DNA of 19,996 nucleotides from Ruminococcaceae bacterium UBA3753 (GTDB lineage Bacteria; Bacillota; Clostridia; Oscillospirales; Acutalibacteraceae): positions 1 through 19,996 of the forward strand of contig DFGJ01000047.1 of assembly GCA_002372375.1 (NCBI GenBank), written 5' to 3'. The first letter of the stretch is position 1. Every line of letters begins with the position of its first letter. Shown in pieces: positions 1 through 8,160 of the stretch. The notes beneath the pieces were generated by a model. That model saw only the letters and a program-made list of their open reading frames with translations, did no database searches and was not told the DNA's origin. The position numbers and the translations under genes are program-made.

Positions 1-4
1 ATAT

Positions 5-79
5 GGCTCGTTGGTCAAGAGGTTAAGACGCTGGCCTCTCACGCCGGAAACATGGGTTCGATTCCCGTACGAGTCACCA
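5..79 (+). tRNA. tRNA-Glu (anticodon CUC)
   Basis: A complete cloverleaf can be folded. The acceptor stem is 5-11 with 69-75 (one G-U pair), followed by discriminator A76 and an encoded CCA at 77-79. The D arm closes 14-16 with 27-29. The anticodon stem is 31-35 with 43-47 and its 7-base loop CTCTCAC puts CTC at the anticodon, reading GAG. The T arm is 52-56 with 64-68. The sequence resembles bacterial tRNA-Glu, but the usual glutamate anticodon is UUC, so this is the minor isoacceptor. It lies 7 bases before the promoter of the first 5S gene. Its own promoter would be outside the window. Confidence 0.93.
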
Positions 80-86
80 AAAAAGG

Positions 87-115
87 TTGACAAGTTAAGG
101 ACTTTAATTTAAAAT
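87..115 (+). promoter_or_regulatory. Sigma-A promoter of 5S rRNA copy 1
   Basis: A perfect -35 TTGACA (87-92) is separated by 17 bases from TAAAAT (110-115). A start about 7 bases further on falls at the 5' end of the 5S gene (121-122). The 5S copy can therefore be transcribed by itself, independently of tRNA-Glu and of any 16S-23S operon. Confidence 0.75.
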
Positions 116-120
116 AGTTT

Positions 121-238
121 AGTTGGTGCTGATGATGCTGGGGGTACACCCGTTTCCGTATCGAACACGGAAGTTAAGCCTGGCAGTGCAGAAGATACTT
201 AGTTAGTGATGACTGGGGAAAATATGTAGGTGCCAACT
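121..238 (+). rRNA. rrf: 5S ribosomal RNA, copy 1 (variant)
   Basis: This is a 5S rRNA of about 118 bases. The ends pair to form helix I (AGTTGG at 121-126 with CCAACT at 233-238), and the family core CGAACACGGAAGTTAAGCC is present. It is followed by a T-rich tract that can act as terminator. Compared with copy 2 at 2225 it has about seven substitutions and one extra G in the run near base 140. Three of the substitutions lie in the usually conserved loop C (GTTTCCGTATCG instead of GTTCCCATCTCG). No 16S or 23S sequence is adjacent. Confidence 0.93.
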
Positions 239-385
239 TTTTTTGTAGAAATTTTCATGTATATTTCAGATTTTCATTTGTGTTTTAGCAGATGTTTTTG
301 TATTTTTTAAATATTTATTATATATCAACAGTTTTTAAAAAAGTTCCCTATCATTTTTTTACTATTAATCTGTATAAATATATGA

Positions 386-413
386 TATAATTATACATAT
401 TTATTTTAGGAGG
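386..413 (+). promoter_or_regulatory. -10 box and ribosome binding site of the first exported-protein gene
   Basis: TATAAT (386-391) matches the -10 consensus, but no convincing -35 sits 16-18 bases upstream. A perfect Shine-Dalgarno AGGAGG (408-413) lies 7 bases before the ATG at 421. It fixes that start and predicts strong translation. Confidence 0.6.
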
Positions 414-420
414 CTTTTTT

Positions 421-1467
421 ATGGTTGGTAAGAAAAGTTTAAAAATTACAAGTTCCATGCTGATTGCTGCAATTGCGTCCGGAGTTTGTAACAGCAGTTT
501 GGTTTTTGCAAAAAATGTAGATGAAGGTGAGAATAGAGAAAGTTTTATTTCGACGTTATTTAAGTCGGGGGTTAGTGATAGTCATGGTTTGGCTAGGGAA
601 TTGGTGACCGTTCCGATGATCTTTTACCCAGTTGTTTTAGCTTTCCTTTATGCTTTGTATAGATATGGATGTGATAAATATAGTGAGTTTGATGATGACA
701 ATTTGGAGAAGAAAGAACTTGACGAGATAGAAACGGTTATTGATATGGAAGATGCATTTGACACCGAGAATGTCTATTTGCTTGATTTTGATGATATGTG
801 TTGGCTTATTTATACTCTCTTTGATAAAGACAAAGACAATGAATTAGCTAAATTGGTAAAACAATTAGAAGAAAAATGTTTTGTGTCTTTTGATGGCCGC
901 GGTGAATGTAATTTTACTGATAGTTTCTTTAATCATAAGGATTTAGTGTTTTATGTTTGTACCTTCTTTTCGAAACATTTTCCATTTGAATTTTTGTTAT
1001 ATCGCTGTAATTATAATGTGTTCAATTGCAAATATTGTGAATATTTATCCAACAAAGAAATTAAGAAATTGGTTTATTTAATTAACGTTTTGGAGGACTC
1101 AGAAAAGAATAAACTTTTCAGTGAGAATGACGGCTTGGAATATTTTGTTAAGATGTTTAATAAGAAATTCTCAAAAGGAGATTCTCGTGTTTCACTTAAA
1201 GCCAGAAAATATTTAGCTGAGATATTTGGGCGAAGTTTTAAATCGGCAAAAAATACTGTTTTCGATAATTTACTTCTAGATCTGCTTATGAAGGTTGAGC
1301 TACTTGGTGCGAATTCTAGATTTGAAGCCAAGTCGGTTGATAGTGATGAATTTAAAAATGTTTTAAGCTCCGCCACTATAGGCGAGTATAAAAGAAGTCT
1401 TAATGTGGGCGATCACTTTAAAGTTAGTAGCAACAAGAACTTTAATAATTCTGTTCTGTATTCTTAG
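421..1467 (+). CDS. Exported, membrane-anchored protein of unknown function
   Basis: I do not recognise this 348-residue protein. The start is set by AGGAGG 7 bases upstream. Residues 1-30 form a signal peptide: a KK-S-LK start, a hydrophobic core at 12-29, and a V-F-A/K cleavage-like site. A second hydrophobic helix spans about 61-80. The remaining 270 residues are polar, rich in Phe, Tyr, Cys, Asp and Lys, with one CxxC (C203-KY-C206). If the signal is cleaved, the second helix would leave the C-terminal body facing the cytoplasm; if it is not, the body would be outside. The segment K-L-V-K-Q-L-E-E around 144-151 and the C-terminal helices resemble parts of the two proteins at 2575-3955, suggesting a small local family. 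It lies between two 5S copies. No catalytic motif is visible. Confidence 0.8.
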   Translation: MVGKKSLKITSSMLIAAIASGVCNSSLVFAKNVDEGENRESFISTLFKSGVSDSHGLARELVTVPMIFYPVVLAFLYALYRYGCDKYSEFDDDNLEKKELDEIETVIDMEDAFDTENVYLLDFDDMCWLIYTLFDKDKDNELAKLVKQLEEKCFVSFDGRGECNFTDSFFNHKDLVFYVCTFFSKHFPFEFLLYRCNYNVFNCKYCEYLSNKEIKKLVYLINVLEDSEKNKLFSENDGLEYFVKMFNKKFSKGDSRVSLKARKYLAEIFGRSFKSAKNTVFDNLLLDLLMKVELLGANSRFEAKSVDSDEFKNVLSSATIGEYKRSLNVGDHFKVSSNKNFNNSVLYS

Positions 1468-1631
1468 CGCAGTGTACTAAAAACACTTGTATTGTTGCGT
1501 TTTCCGTGTTACGCTTAGTCAATTGTGAACGGATAGGTGCTACTTGTCGGAGTATTTTGTGTGCTGGGTACCTAAGAACCGTTGTTTTGGTGTTTTGTGG
1601 TGGTTTTTGAGTAGAGTTTGAGAGGCTAGTT

Positions 1632-2069
1632 TTGTTTATGCAGAAGTTTTATATGACTCATCTGATTTTTCCTACGCCGAATATCAAACAAACTCGAGAC
1701 TTTTATGTCAACAGCCTGGGTTTTAATGCAGTGGAATATTTGGGTTCTGATGAACCTCACGTATGTTTGTACAAAGATGACATTGAAATAGTGTTGACGG
1801 ATTCTAAAGGTCGAAAAGTTGTTCCGAATCATGAACTTTATGGTTATGGATACGATGCTTACGTTGTTGTATATGATCCTGAGGAGTTGCAAAATGATTT
1901 CGATAAGCTAGGGTTAAAAATCGTAAGGAGATTTTCTGTAACTGACTATAACAACAAAGAACTACTTTTAGAAGACATAGATGGTAGGTGGATTGCATTT
2001 GGAGTGAAACTTGATACGGGAGACTGGACAAATTTTAATAATAAAAACAAAGATAATGTTCCTAGGTGA
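1632..2069 (+). CDS. VOC-superfamily (glyoxalase/bleomycin-resistance fold) protein
   Basis: This 145-residue protein has the layout of a vicinal-oxygen-chelate domain. The N-terminal strand MTHLIFPTPNI is followed by helix TRDFYVNSLGF, a central Y-x-Y-D-A-Y-V-V-V strand with D-P-E-E-L, and the closing motif L-L-x-E-D-x-D-G-R-W-I-A-F-G. Members include glyoxalases, extradiol dioxygenases and antibiotic-binding proteins. H10 and the Glu in the last strand could be metal ligands, but a second His usual in metal-dependent members is not obvious, so the substrate and even catalysis are uncertain. Translation probably starts at TTG 1632, 6 bases after AGAGG, or at the ATG at 1638. It stands alone between an unknown exported protein and 5S copy 2. 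Confidence 0.85.
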   Translation: MFMQKFYMTHLIFPTPNIKQTRDFYVNSLGFNAVEYLGSDEPHVCLYKDDIEIVLTDSKGRKVVPNHELYGYGYDAYVVVYDPEELQNDFDKLGLKIVRRFSVTDYNNKELLLEDIDGRWIAFGVKLDTGDWTNFNNKNKDNVPR

Positions 2070-2191
2070 TCGTTTTTTAGTTGTGGTACCTTTGGACATA
2101 GTTTTGTTTCCTTAAAAGGGGTTTTTCTTTCACGCCTGGCATTTTTTGTTGTAACCAGTCATCGGGGAGTCGGAGGTTCATCGTGGTTTGA

Positions 2192-2219
2192 TTATTGTTG
2201 GAGGACTTTAGGTTAGAAT
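2192..2219 (+). promoter_or_regulatory. Weak promoter of 5S rRNA copy 2
   Basis: The region aligns with the promoter of copy 1, including the shared GGACTTTA spacer. Here the -35 is TTATTG (2192-2197) rather than TTGACA, the spacer is 16 bases, and the -10 is TAGAAT (2214-2219). It looks like a degraded version of the copy 1 promoter. Confidence 0.45.
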
Positions 2220-2224
2220 AGTTT

Positions 2225-2341
<117 letters not shown>

Positions 2342-2498
2342 TTTTTGTTACATGAATATGAAGTTTGCTCTTTGTGTTTTTTACCGAAGGGTATTTTTGA
2401 TGTTTTTTTCTGCTTAGTATTTATTGTTCGTGGTTGTTTTGAATTTTATATTACGCTTTTATACAAAAAATATAATTAAGCCGAGATGATTATTTATA

Positions 2499-2526
2499 TT
2501 GCTTTTCTTTTTTTATTTGTTATAAT
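2499..2526 (+). promoter_or_regulatory. Probable promoter of the second exported-protein gene
   Basis: TTGCTT (2499-2504), a 16-base spacer and TATAAT (2521-2526) lie about 50 bases before the ATG at 2575. The -10 is perfect and the -35 is moderate. Confidence 0.5.
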
Positions 2527-2574
2527 AATAAATATTAAGTATATTGTGATTATATATGGAATTATAATTAAATT

Positions 2575-3306
2575 ATGTCGGTTTTTAAAAATTCTAAGTT
2601 GAATAAGGTTACAGCATGTGTTACTGCAGTGGGTTCTTTGATTCCCTTGATTTCTGGAGATTATTTAAGTGCAAGTGTGTTTGCCCACGAAGATAGTGAA
2701 ATTGCAGAAAAGGAACAAGGTGTGAAGGAAACGCAAGACAAAAAGGAAAACGTAAAGAATGCTGTACAAAAGAGAATTGGTAGCTCAGACAGTAGAGTAG
2801 TGTTGTGGACTGTACTTTCGACACTTTTATTGGTACCTCTGTTTATTAAGTTATATTCAACCAAAAATAGTTTTGCTCAAAGAACTAAGGCAGTAGGAAA
2901 GAAAATTGAAGAAAGGGGTAAGGAAGAGAAGGAAGAGGCAAGGGAGGAAGAAGAAAGTGAGGAAAAGAAAGAGGTGAAGAAGGAAGAAAGAAAGCGCCAT
3001 AAAATAGTAGATAAGGTTTGTAAAAGTGCAGTTATAGATAAGATCTGTAAAAAATTAGATGAAGTTGGTGCTAGTTTTTTTTATAATCTTGATTCTGAAA
3101 GATTTGAGTTAGACCCAAAGCGTTCATTTTATGGATTTAGTGATATATGTCGTATTTGTGGTAATTTTGATTTACTTGCTTCTGACAATTGTAGTTTTGA
3201 AACTGATAACCAGGGCAATTTAACGATTAGCTGTATTAGTTCTGATGGTTTAAGTGGGAAAACTGAAAAAAAGTGTTCCATTTTAAAGTGGATGAGAAAG
3301 GTATGA
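2575..3306 (+). CDS. Exported protein with charged linker and Cys-rich tail, unknown function
   Basis: I do not recognise this 243-residue protein. Residues 1-37 look like a signal peptide (basic start, hydrophobic 11-27, S-V-F-A/H site). A Lys/Glu-rich stretch follows, then a membrane helix at about 75-93. Residues 108-142 are almost entirely Lys, Glu and Arg and probably form a helical or coiled-coil linker. The C-terminal 100 residues contain six cysteines, including C192-RI-C195. The order signal, short spacer, membrane helix, K-x-x-K-K-L-D-E segment and CxxC is the same as in the protein at 421-1467. There is no good Shine-Dalgarno before the ATG. The stop is followed 55 bases later by another ORF in a different frame that may be its detached C-terminal half. 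Confidence 0.75.
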   Translation: MSVFKNSKLNKVTACVTAVGSLIPLISGDYLSASVFAHEDSEIAEKEQGVKETQDKKENVKNAVQKRIGSSDSRVVLWTVLSTLLLVPLFIKLYSTKNSFAQRTKAVGKKIEERGKEEKEEAREEEESEEKKEVKKEERKRHKIVDKVCKSAVIDKICKKLDEVGASFFYNLDSERFELDPKRSFYGFSDICRICGNFDLLASDNCSFETDNQGNLTISCISSDGLSGKTEKKCSILKWMRKV

Positions 3307-3361
3307 TTTTAGCTAATTTGCTTGGAAAAGTGTACCTTTTCGACTTTTTTTAGCAGAAAAT

Positions 3362-3955
3362 ATGGCGCGTACTATAAATATGAGGAATTTTTTTTACGAA
3401 AATTGTTGTGACGTATGTCGTGCCTATTCCTATGTTGATATAGATGTAAAATCTTGTTTGTTTAATATGGACATTTCTAATGATTGGGATACTGCTTTAA
3501 ACGTTGGCCCTGTAGGCTTTAAATCTTTACACGATAATATGTTGGAGTTGAAAAAAATTTTTGAAACGAAGGATAACAGTGGAATTTTTCTAAAAAAAAT
3601 TAATGATGCAATTTACATTTGGGGTTTGTTGACACCAATTGTAAGAAAATTGAGAAATAGGTATAAAATTGCTGTTAGTAAAATAAATTCTCAAAATAAA
3701 TCGGACAAAATCATTTCTTTACAGAAACAAAAATTTTTTTACAAACGTGGTTTCTTAATAGAGCTTTTTAGTATCACTGAAGATAAAGAAATAAATGAAA
3801 CTATTAGAGAAATGTTGCGCAGTGAAGTGTATGGACTTTGTTCTATTATTCTAGGTGAGAGCAAAAGTGACATTTTATTTGGTAGTAGTGACGTTTTATC
3901 TGGTAGTAGTGAGAACTTTCTTAGCCGTTATGAAAATTCTGAAAGTTTTGCATAG
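3362..3955 (+). CDS. Hypothetical protein, possible C-terminal half of a split gene
   Basis: This 197-residue protein has no recognised domain, signal peptide or clear membrane helix. It is rich in Lys, Ile, Phe and Ser. Near the N-terminus it has C15-C16-DV-C19, and its C-terminal end is Ser-rich. No Shine-Dalgarno precedes the ATG at 3362 (a second ATG is at 3380), and the same frame is already open from 3317, which is unusual for a free-standing gene. Its N-terminal Phe/Tyr/Cys cluster and its helix ending in a F-L-I-E-L-F segment can be laid beside the middle and C-terminal parts of the 348-residue protein at 421. The preceding gene and this one together may therefore equal one ancestral gene split by a frameshift. 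That alignment was made by eye and is weak. Confidence 0.6.
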   Translation: MARTINMRNFFYENCCDVCRAYSYVDIDVKSCLFNMDISNDWDTALNVGPVGFKSLHDNMLELKKIFETKDNSGIFLKKINDAIYIWGLLTPIVRKLRNRYKIAVSKINSQNKSDKIISLQKQKFFYKRGFLIELFSITEDKEINETIREMLRSEVYGLCSIILGESKSDILFGSSDVLSGSSENFLSRYENSESFA

Positions 3956-4337
3956 CCATTCAGCTAGATTGGGTTGGACTTTTATTTCTTGCTTTAAATT
4001 TTTTTAAGTCTGCCTAACTTTTTGAGGCATAGCTGTTTCAAATCTTGTATTTTTTCTAAGATATATCTTTTTAGATTTTAAGATTTTAGGCGATTTAGTC
4101 TAGCTTACATATTTTTAGAGTTCTTCGTTTCCTTTTGTATTTATCTGTTCTTAGTCCTGCCATACCGAAATAGTTGTTGCTTTTTTTATATTTTCGTATT
4201 AAAACAACGTGGCGACTAATTTGGACTTTTAGTTTTCGTTTTAATGATTTTTCCTCCGACGTATTTTTAGAAGGTCTTGTATTTTTTTCGTGTTATACTG
4301 GGTCATCTGCTTGTTTCAGGGATCGGGAGTTTTTAGT
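3956..4337. other. Non-coding AT-rich stretch
   Basis: No ORF with a ribosome binding site, no strong hairpin and no recognisable RNA is visible before the degenerate tRNA at 4338. It separates plus-strand genes from the minus-strand symporter remnant. Confidence 0.5.
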
Positions 4338-4411
4338 TCCTTGTTAGGCTCGGTCGGTAGAGCATGCGGTTGTTAATCGCAGGGTCTTTGGTTCAAGCCC
4401 AAATGATGAGT
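4338..4411 (+). pseudogene. Degenerate tRNA-Asn (anticodon GUU)
   Basis: The inner cloverleaf is well preserved. The D arm pairs GCTC (4348-4351) with GAGC (4360-4363). The anticodon stem TGCGG (4365-4369) pairs with TCGCA around loop TTGTTAA with anticodon GTT. The T stem TTTGG (4387-4391) pairs with CCAAA (4399-4403) around TTCAAGC. The 5' acceptor TCCTTGT is still that of tRNA-Asn, but the 3' strand TGATGAG pairs with it at only about three positions, there is no CCA, and one extra base lies before the D stem. This looks like a tRNA-Asn whose 3' acceptor strand was lost or replaced. A functional copy is presumably elsewhere in the genome. Confidence 0.75.
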
Positions 4412-4462
4412 TTTGTTTTGCCATATTTTGTAGCTGTTTTACTATTTAGCTTTCATTTAATT

Positions 4463-5862
4463 TTATTTTTTTGTGTATTCTATTAGTGAGTTTATTGCCT
4501 CATTTTTTAGCATAAACAGAGCTAACATATTGAATATAGTCATTAGTCCAATACCGAGGTCTGCTAAATCCCAAACAAAACTGTAGGCATTTATTCCGCC
4601 TAAAAAAAGCATTGTAATAAATAAAAGTTTACACAGAATTAGGTATTTGAAATTTTCTCCAAATACATATATTACGTTTGGTTTTGCGTATATCGTTACT
4701 CCTAAAAATGTAGAGAAGCTAAAAAGAACTAAGATTACTGTTATAAAAATTGGCCCGAATTTCCCTAAGTGATAGCTCATTGCTGATTGCAATAACTCTA
4801 TGCCCGTTAAGTTTGCACAAATACTATTGGGCACAAGTAATACTAAAAGTGCTGTAAAAGTGCAAATTGTGGTATCAATAAACACGCCTAAGCATTGCGT
4901 TAATCCCGCTTTTGCCGGATGACTGAAATTCGTCATAGCTACAACATTTGGTACACTGCCGGAGCCCGCTTCGTTTGAAAAAACTCCTCTTTTTGCACCT
5001 GTTATAATTACAGCACCAATACCCCCGGCGACCACTTGCTGGAAACCAAATGCTTGGCTGAAAATTCTTATAAAAACATCTGGAATAATAACTACGTTTT
5101 TAATGATTACAAATAATGTTATAAAAAAATAGCTTCCAGCCATTACCGGTACTACTGTGTTCAGGACCTTCACTGTCATGTCTGTTTTCAACAAAATAAA
5201 TAATGCTGCTACTGTCAGAACAATTGAGGTAATCAAGGTCGGTATATTGAATACACTTTTTATAGCAGATGTTGTCGCGTTGCTGGCAACTTGACTAATA
5301 CCACACCAACAAATAATGCCGGACACCGCAAAAAGGACGGAAATAACTGACTTTTTTCTTTTATGACGTTTTTTCAATAGCGCATCGTGGATGTAAAATG
5401 CCGGGCCTCCAATAAAATTGTGCTATAGATTGATTTCTTTTTTATGTAATTGAGCCAAAACCGATTCAACAAATGCGAGTGATGACCCCAACATAGCGAA
5501 TACCCACATCCAAAAAACCGATCCTGCACCGCCTACTGATATTGCTGCGGCCACACCAGCAAGATTGCCCATTCCGACTCTGGTAGCAGTTGCACAACTA
5601 TGGCTTGTAATCCTGAAAAGCTTTTTGCATTTTTGTTTTTTTCATTAATGACGCCAATCACCTTGGGAATCATTCTAATTTGTACAAATCTAGTTTTAAA
5701 TGTAAAATAAATACCGGAAAAAGACAAAAGCAAAACCAGAAATGAAATGTTTAGAGTTTCGCCGTTAGGTAAAGGTATTTTTATTAAATCTCCCCACAAA
5801 AGTTTGAGTAAGACGTCCAGCACACTCCTGGCAACCTTACTCGTACTTGATGAAATTTCCAT
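4463..5862 (-). pseudogene. Sodium:alanine/amino-acid symporter (AgcS family), disrupted
   Basis: Three consecutive pieces make one AgcS-type carrier, which would import alanine or glycine with sodium. The N-terminal piece (5862 to about 5595) holds LLWGDLIKIPLP and FKTRFVQIRMIP. The next piece, in another frame, reads ATRVGMGNLAGVAAAI and VFWMWVFAMLG, ending at an in-frame TAG (5423-5425). After that stop the same frame continues with IGGPAFYI and then RGVFSNEAGSGSVPN and HPAKAGLTQCLGVFIDT through several membrane helices to the stop at 4463. One missing base near 5594-5598 restores both frame and family spacing. The added length is about 465 codons, normal for the family. The downstream open part (from TTG 5377) is long but lacks the first helices, so a working carrier is unlikely. 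Confidence 0.88.
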
Positions 5863-6371
5863 AAAGCACTACCCAAAAATCGCCAAAATCCGTGGCACCC
5901 TTTCCTTTAAATTATTTCTTTGCTCGAAAACAACGGCACAATTCTTAATATAACCATAGCCATCTACCACATCTACCACACCCACTAATGAAATCGCAAA
6001 ATCAAAATCTTAAAAGGAACAGGTCCGGCTAGCCCTACACAAAGAGTGCAACACCACACGGTACCGCCCACGTTCTAACATAAACTAAACACTTGTGCAA
6101 CAGATCAATGTTCACCGCAGTACTAATGCTGTGAAGAGAAAACTATTTTCAAAATATTTGACAATTGTAACAGTATAAATAAACTAAAGAATAGACTAAA
6201 ATATATAAATTAACTAATTCTTTTTATGCATAATAACAAAACTTATATAGCACGTTATCCTAATTCATCAACACAACCTGAACTTTCACACAAACCTGAA
6301 AGTCATCAAATAAAACAGAATCAATAAGTTTTGAAGAAAGTACCTAAAACGTTTTAAAAAATAAACAGTTT
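5863..6371. other. Intergenic region between the symporter remnant and prfB
   Basis: About 510 bases without a supportable gene. A short direct repeat (CATCTACCACATCTACCAC near 5962) and the small palindrome TAAAACGTTTTA about 25 bases downstream of the prfB stop are visible. No convincing terminator or promoter was found. Confidence 0.5.
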
Positions 6372-7478
6372 TTACTTCTTGTTTACATGTTGCAAGTAGG
6401 CACCAATAAACCCGTCAATATCGCCGTTCATAACGGAGTCGATATTCCCGACCTCAAAATTCGTTCTGTGATCTTTAACCATAGTGTACGGCATAAATAC
6501 ATACGACCTTATTTGTGAGCCCCATGCTATATCCTTTTGTTCACCTTTTATATCTTCAATTTTTTCAAGATGTTCTTTTTCCTTTATTTCCAACAATCTT
6601 GACTTAAGCATTCGCATTGCCATCTCCCTGTTTTGATGTTGACTTCGTTCATTTTGGCACGCTACTACTATACCAGTCGGCAAATGAGTCAACCGTACAG
6701 CAGATGACGTCTTGTTTATATGCTGACCACCTGCACCACTTGCTCTGAAAACGTCCATTTTTACATCATCCGGGGAAACATTCACTTCAATTGTGTCGTC
6801 AATTTCCGGAATAACCTCCACTGACGCGAACGAAGTATGTCTTCGCCCAGACGCATCAAAGGGTGAAATCCTCACCAACCGATGAACTCCCGCCTCACCT
6901 TTTAAATATCCGTATACATTACTCCCAGAAACAAGAAATGAAACACTTTTGAATCCCGCTTCTTCACCATCTAAAAAGTCCAACAATTTGAAACTAAATT
7001 TACGCCTCTCAGCCCACTTGGAGTACATCCTATAAAGCATCGCAACCCAGTCCTGTGCCTCGGTGCCGCCAGCGCCGGAGTGCAGCGTAACAATAGCATT
7101 CCTTGAGTCGTACTCCCCAGTCAACAGTGCCTCAATTAGCTGAGAGTCTAGCACTTGCTCTGTTTTATTAAACTCTGACAAAATTTCATTGTAAGAATCC
7201 AGATCACGAGCCTCATTTGCCAAATCAATTAATTCCGACATATTCCTATACAGAGAACAAACCGCATCATATTTTTTTAACTTATCCTTATAGGAACTAA
7301 TGCCTTGCAAGACCTTTTGTGATCGTTCTTTATCATCCCAAAAATCCTGTCTGTTTGTCTCGATTTCCAGCTCGTAAATTTTTTCCCTCAGATACTCAGG
7401 TGCAACAACCGCTTCAAGTCTACTCAATTTCGGCTTCAAGGCCCTACACCGCAACCGCAACTCATCGTATTCAACCAT
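6372..7478 (-). CDS. prfB: Peptide chain release factor 2
   Basis: This is a 368-residue class I release factor that recognises UAA and UGA in the ribosomal A site and triggers peptide release. The RF2-specific codon-recognition tripeptide SPF is at 205-207, and the catalytic GGQ is at 250-252 within SGAGGQHINKTSSAVR. The N-terminal domain includes QDFWDD near 44-49, and length is normal. In most bacteria prfB needs a programmed +1 frameshift at an in-frame UGA near codon 26. Here the ORF runs uninterrupted from ATG 7478 through that region (LEAVVAPEYLREK), so that autoregulation is absent. Only a weak AGGA motif precedes the start, at long spacing. It is separated by 254 bases from rpmA upstream. 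Confidence 0.97.
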   Translation of the reverse strand: MVEYDELRLRCRALKPKLSRLEAVVAPEYLREKIYELEIETNRQDFWDDKERSQKVLQGISSYKDKLKKYDAVCSLYRNMSELIDLANEARDLDSYNEILSEFNKTEQVLDSQLIEALLTGEYDSRNAIVTLHSGAGGTEAQDWVAMLYRMYSKWAERRKFSFKLLDFLDGEEAGFKSVSFLVSGSNVYGYLKGEAGVHRLVRISPFDASGRRHTSFASVEVIPEIDDTIEVNVSPDDVKMDVFRASGAGGQHINKTSSAVRLTHLPTGIVVACQNERSQHQNREMAMRMLKSRLLEIKEKEHLEKIEDIKGEQKDIAWGSQIRSYVFMPYTMVKDHRTNFEVGNIDSVMNGDIDGFIGAYLQHVNKK

Positions 7479-7543
7479 AAAAAGTCAAATCCTATTTATA
7501 AAAACTAAACTATGCAATACACAGCTAGGTATTGAGTAATATA

Positions 7544-7556
7544 CAAAAAGTGCACA
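7544..7556 (-). repeat. GTGCACTTTTT word, copy 1
   Basis: On the minus strand this reads GTGCACTTTTTG. It lies between rpmA and prfB, about 70-80 bases before the prfB start. The same 11-mer recurs at 7636-7646 and 8511-8521. Confidence 0.6.
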
Positions 7557-7635
7557 AACAAATCCTATTAAAGACAAGCTAAAGAACGCAAACTAGCCAA
7601 AAATAAAAAAATCTCGCCTAACTCAAGCAAAAAAC

Positions 7636-7646
7636 AAAAAGTGCAC
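7636..7646 (-). repeat. GTGCACTTTTT word, copy 2
   Basis: An exact minus-strand GTGCACTTTTT about 87 bases downstream of the rpmA stop. It may mark transcript ends or processing, but no extended hairpin surrounds it. Confidence 0.6.
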
Positions 7647-7732
7647 CAACCAAAACAACAACACTGCTAAGTGGGGGCTAACTAAAATAATCTATAAAAC
7701 AGACGCCCGCCGTAATAAAAAGCACACAAAAC

Positions 7733-8014
7733 TCAAGCGGTTGCGAAAACACAAGCCTGTTTTTTAAATTTTCCAAGTCTTCGAAAACGAAGTGTCCCAT
7801 CAACTCTTGCGTATAAAGTATCATCAGAACCAATTCCCACGTTTAAACCAGGATGTATCTTCGTCCCCCGCTGTCTAACTAGTACATTACCCGCTTTAAC
7901 AAACTGACCGTCCGCCCTCTTGGCACCCAGTCTTTTAGATTCAGAATCTCGACCATTTCTTGTAGAACCCATCCCTTTTTTATGTGCAAATAGCTGTAGA
8001 TTAATCTTAAACAC
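7733..8014 (-). CDS. rpmA: 50S ribosomal protein L27 (Prp-cleaved precursor)
   Basis: This 93-residue L27 belongs to the large ribosomal subunit, where its N-terminus reaches the peptidyl transferase centre. The family core is clear: AHKKGMGSTRNGRDSESKRLG, then RQRGTKIHPGLNVG and the C-terminal DGTLRFRR. The first nine residues, MFKINLQLF, are the extra N-terminal segment found in Firmicutes. It is removed after Phe9 by Prp, whose gene is next upstream. Translation starts at GTG 8014, with GAGGGTG about 11 bases ahead. A 146-base gap separates it from prp, longer than is common in this cluster. The order rplU, prp, rpmA is the standard Firmicute one. Confidence 0.97.
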   Translation of the reverse strand: MFKINLQLFAHKKGMGSTRNGRDSESKRLGAKRADGQFVKAGNVLVRQRGTKIHPGLNVGIGSDDTLYARVDGTLRFRRLGKFKKQACVFATA

Positions 8015-8160
8015 GATTTACAAAACACCCTCTTTTCACTTGAATCAACGAACACCAAACTTCGCCAGATTTAGACACAGCATAAATAAAAAAATTTCCA
8101 ATCAAAAACAAAGGCAAAAAACAAACTTCGAATACATGTGACAGACCTAATTGTAAAACA

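Noticed and set aside
1074..1376. Minus-strand 100-codon open frame inside the gene at 421
   Set aside because: It is antisense to a gene with a perfect ribosome binding site and signal peptide, and has no start signals of its own.
2085..2200. A second tRNA (homologous to tRNA-Glu) before 5S copy 2
   Set aside because: Short words such as CTTTCACGCC and GAGGTTC recall tRNA arms, but no stem set closes into a cloverleaf, and spacing to the 5S differs from copy 1.
5423..5425. Read-through or recoding of the TAG in the symporter
   Set aside because: A frameshift also interrupts the same gene and no recoding element is visible, so decay is simpler.
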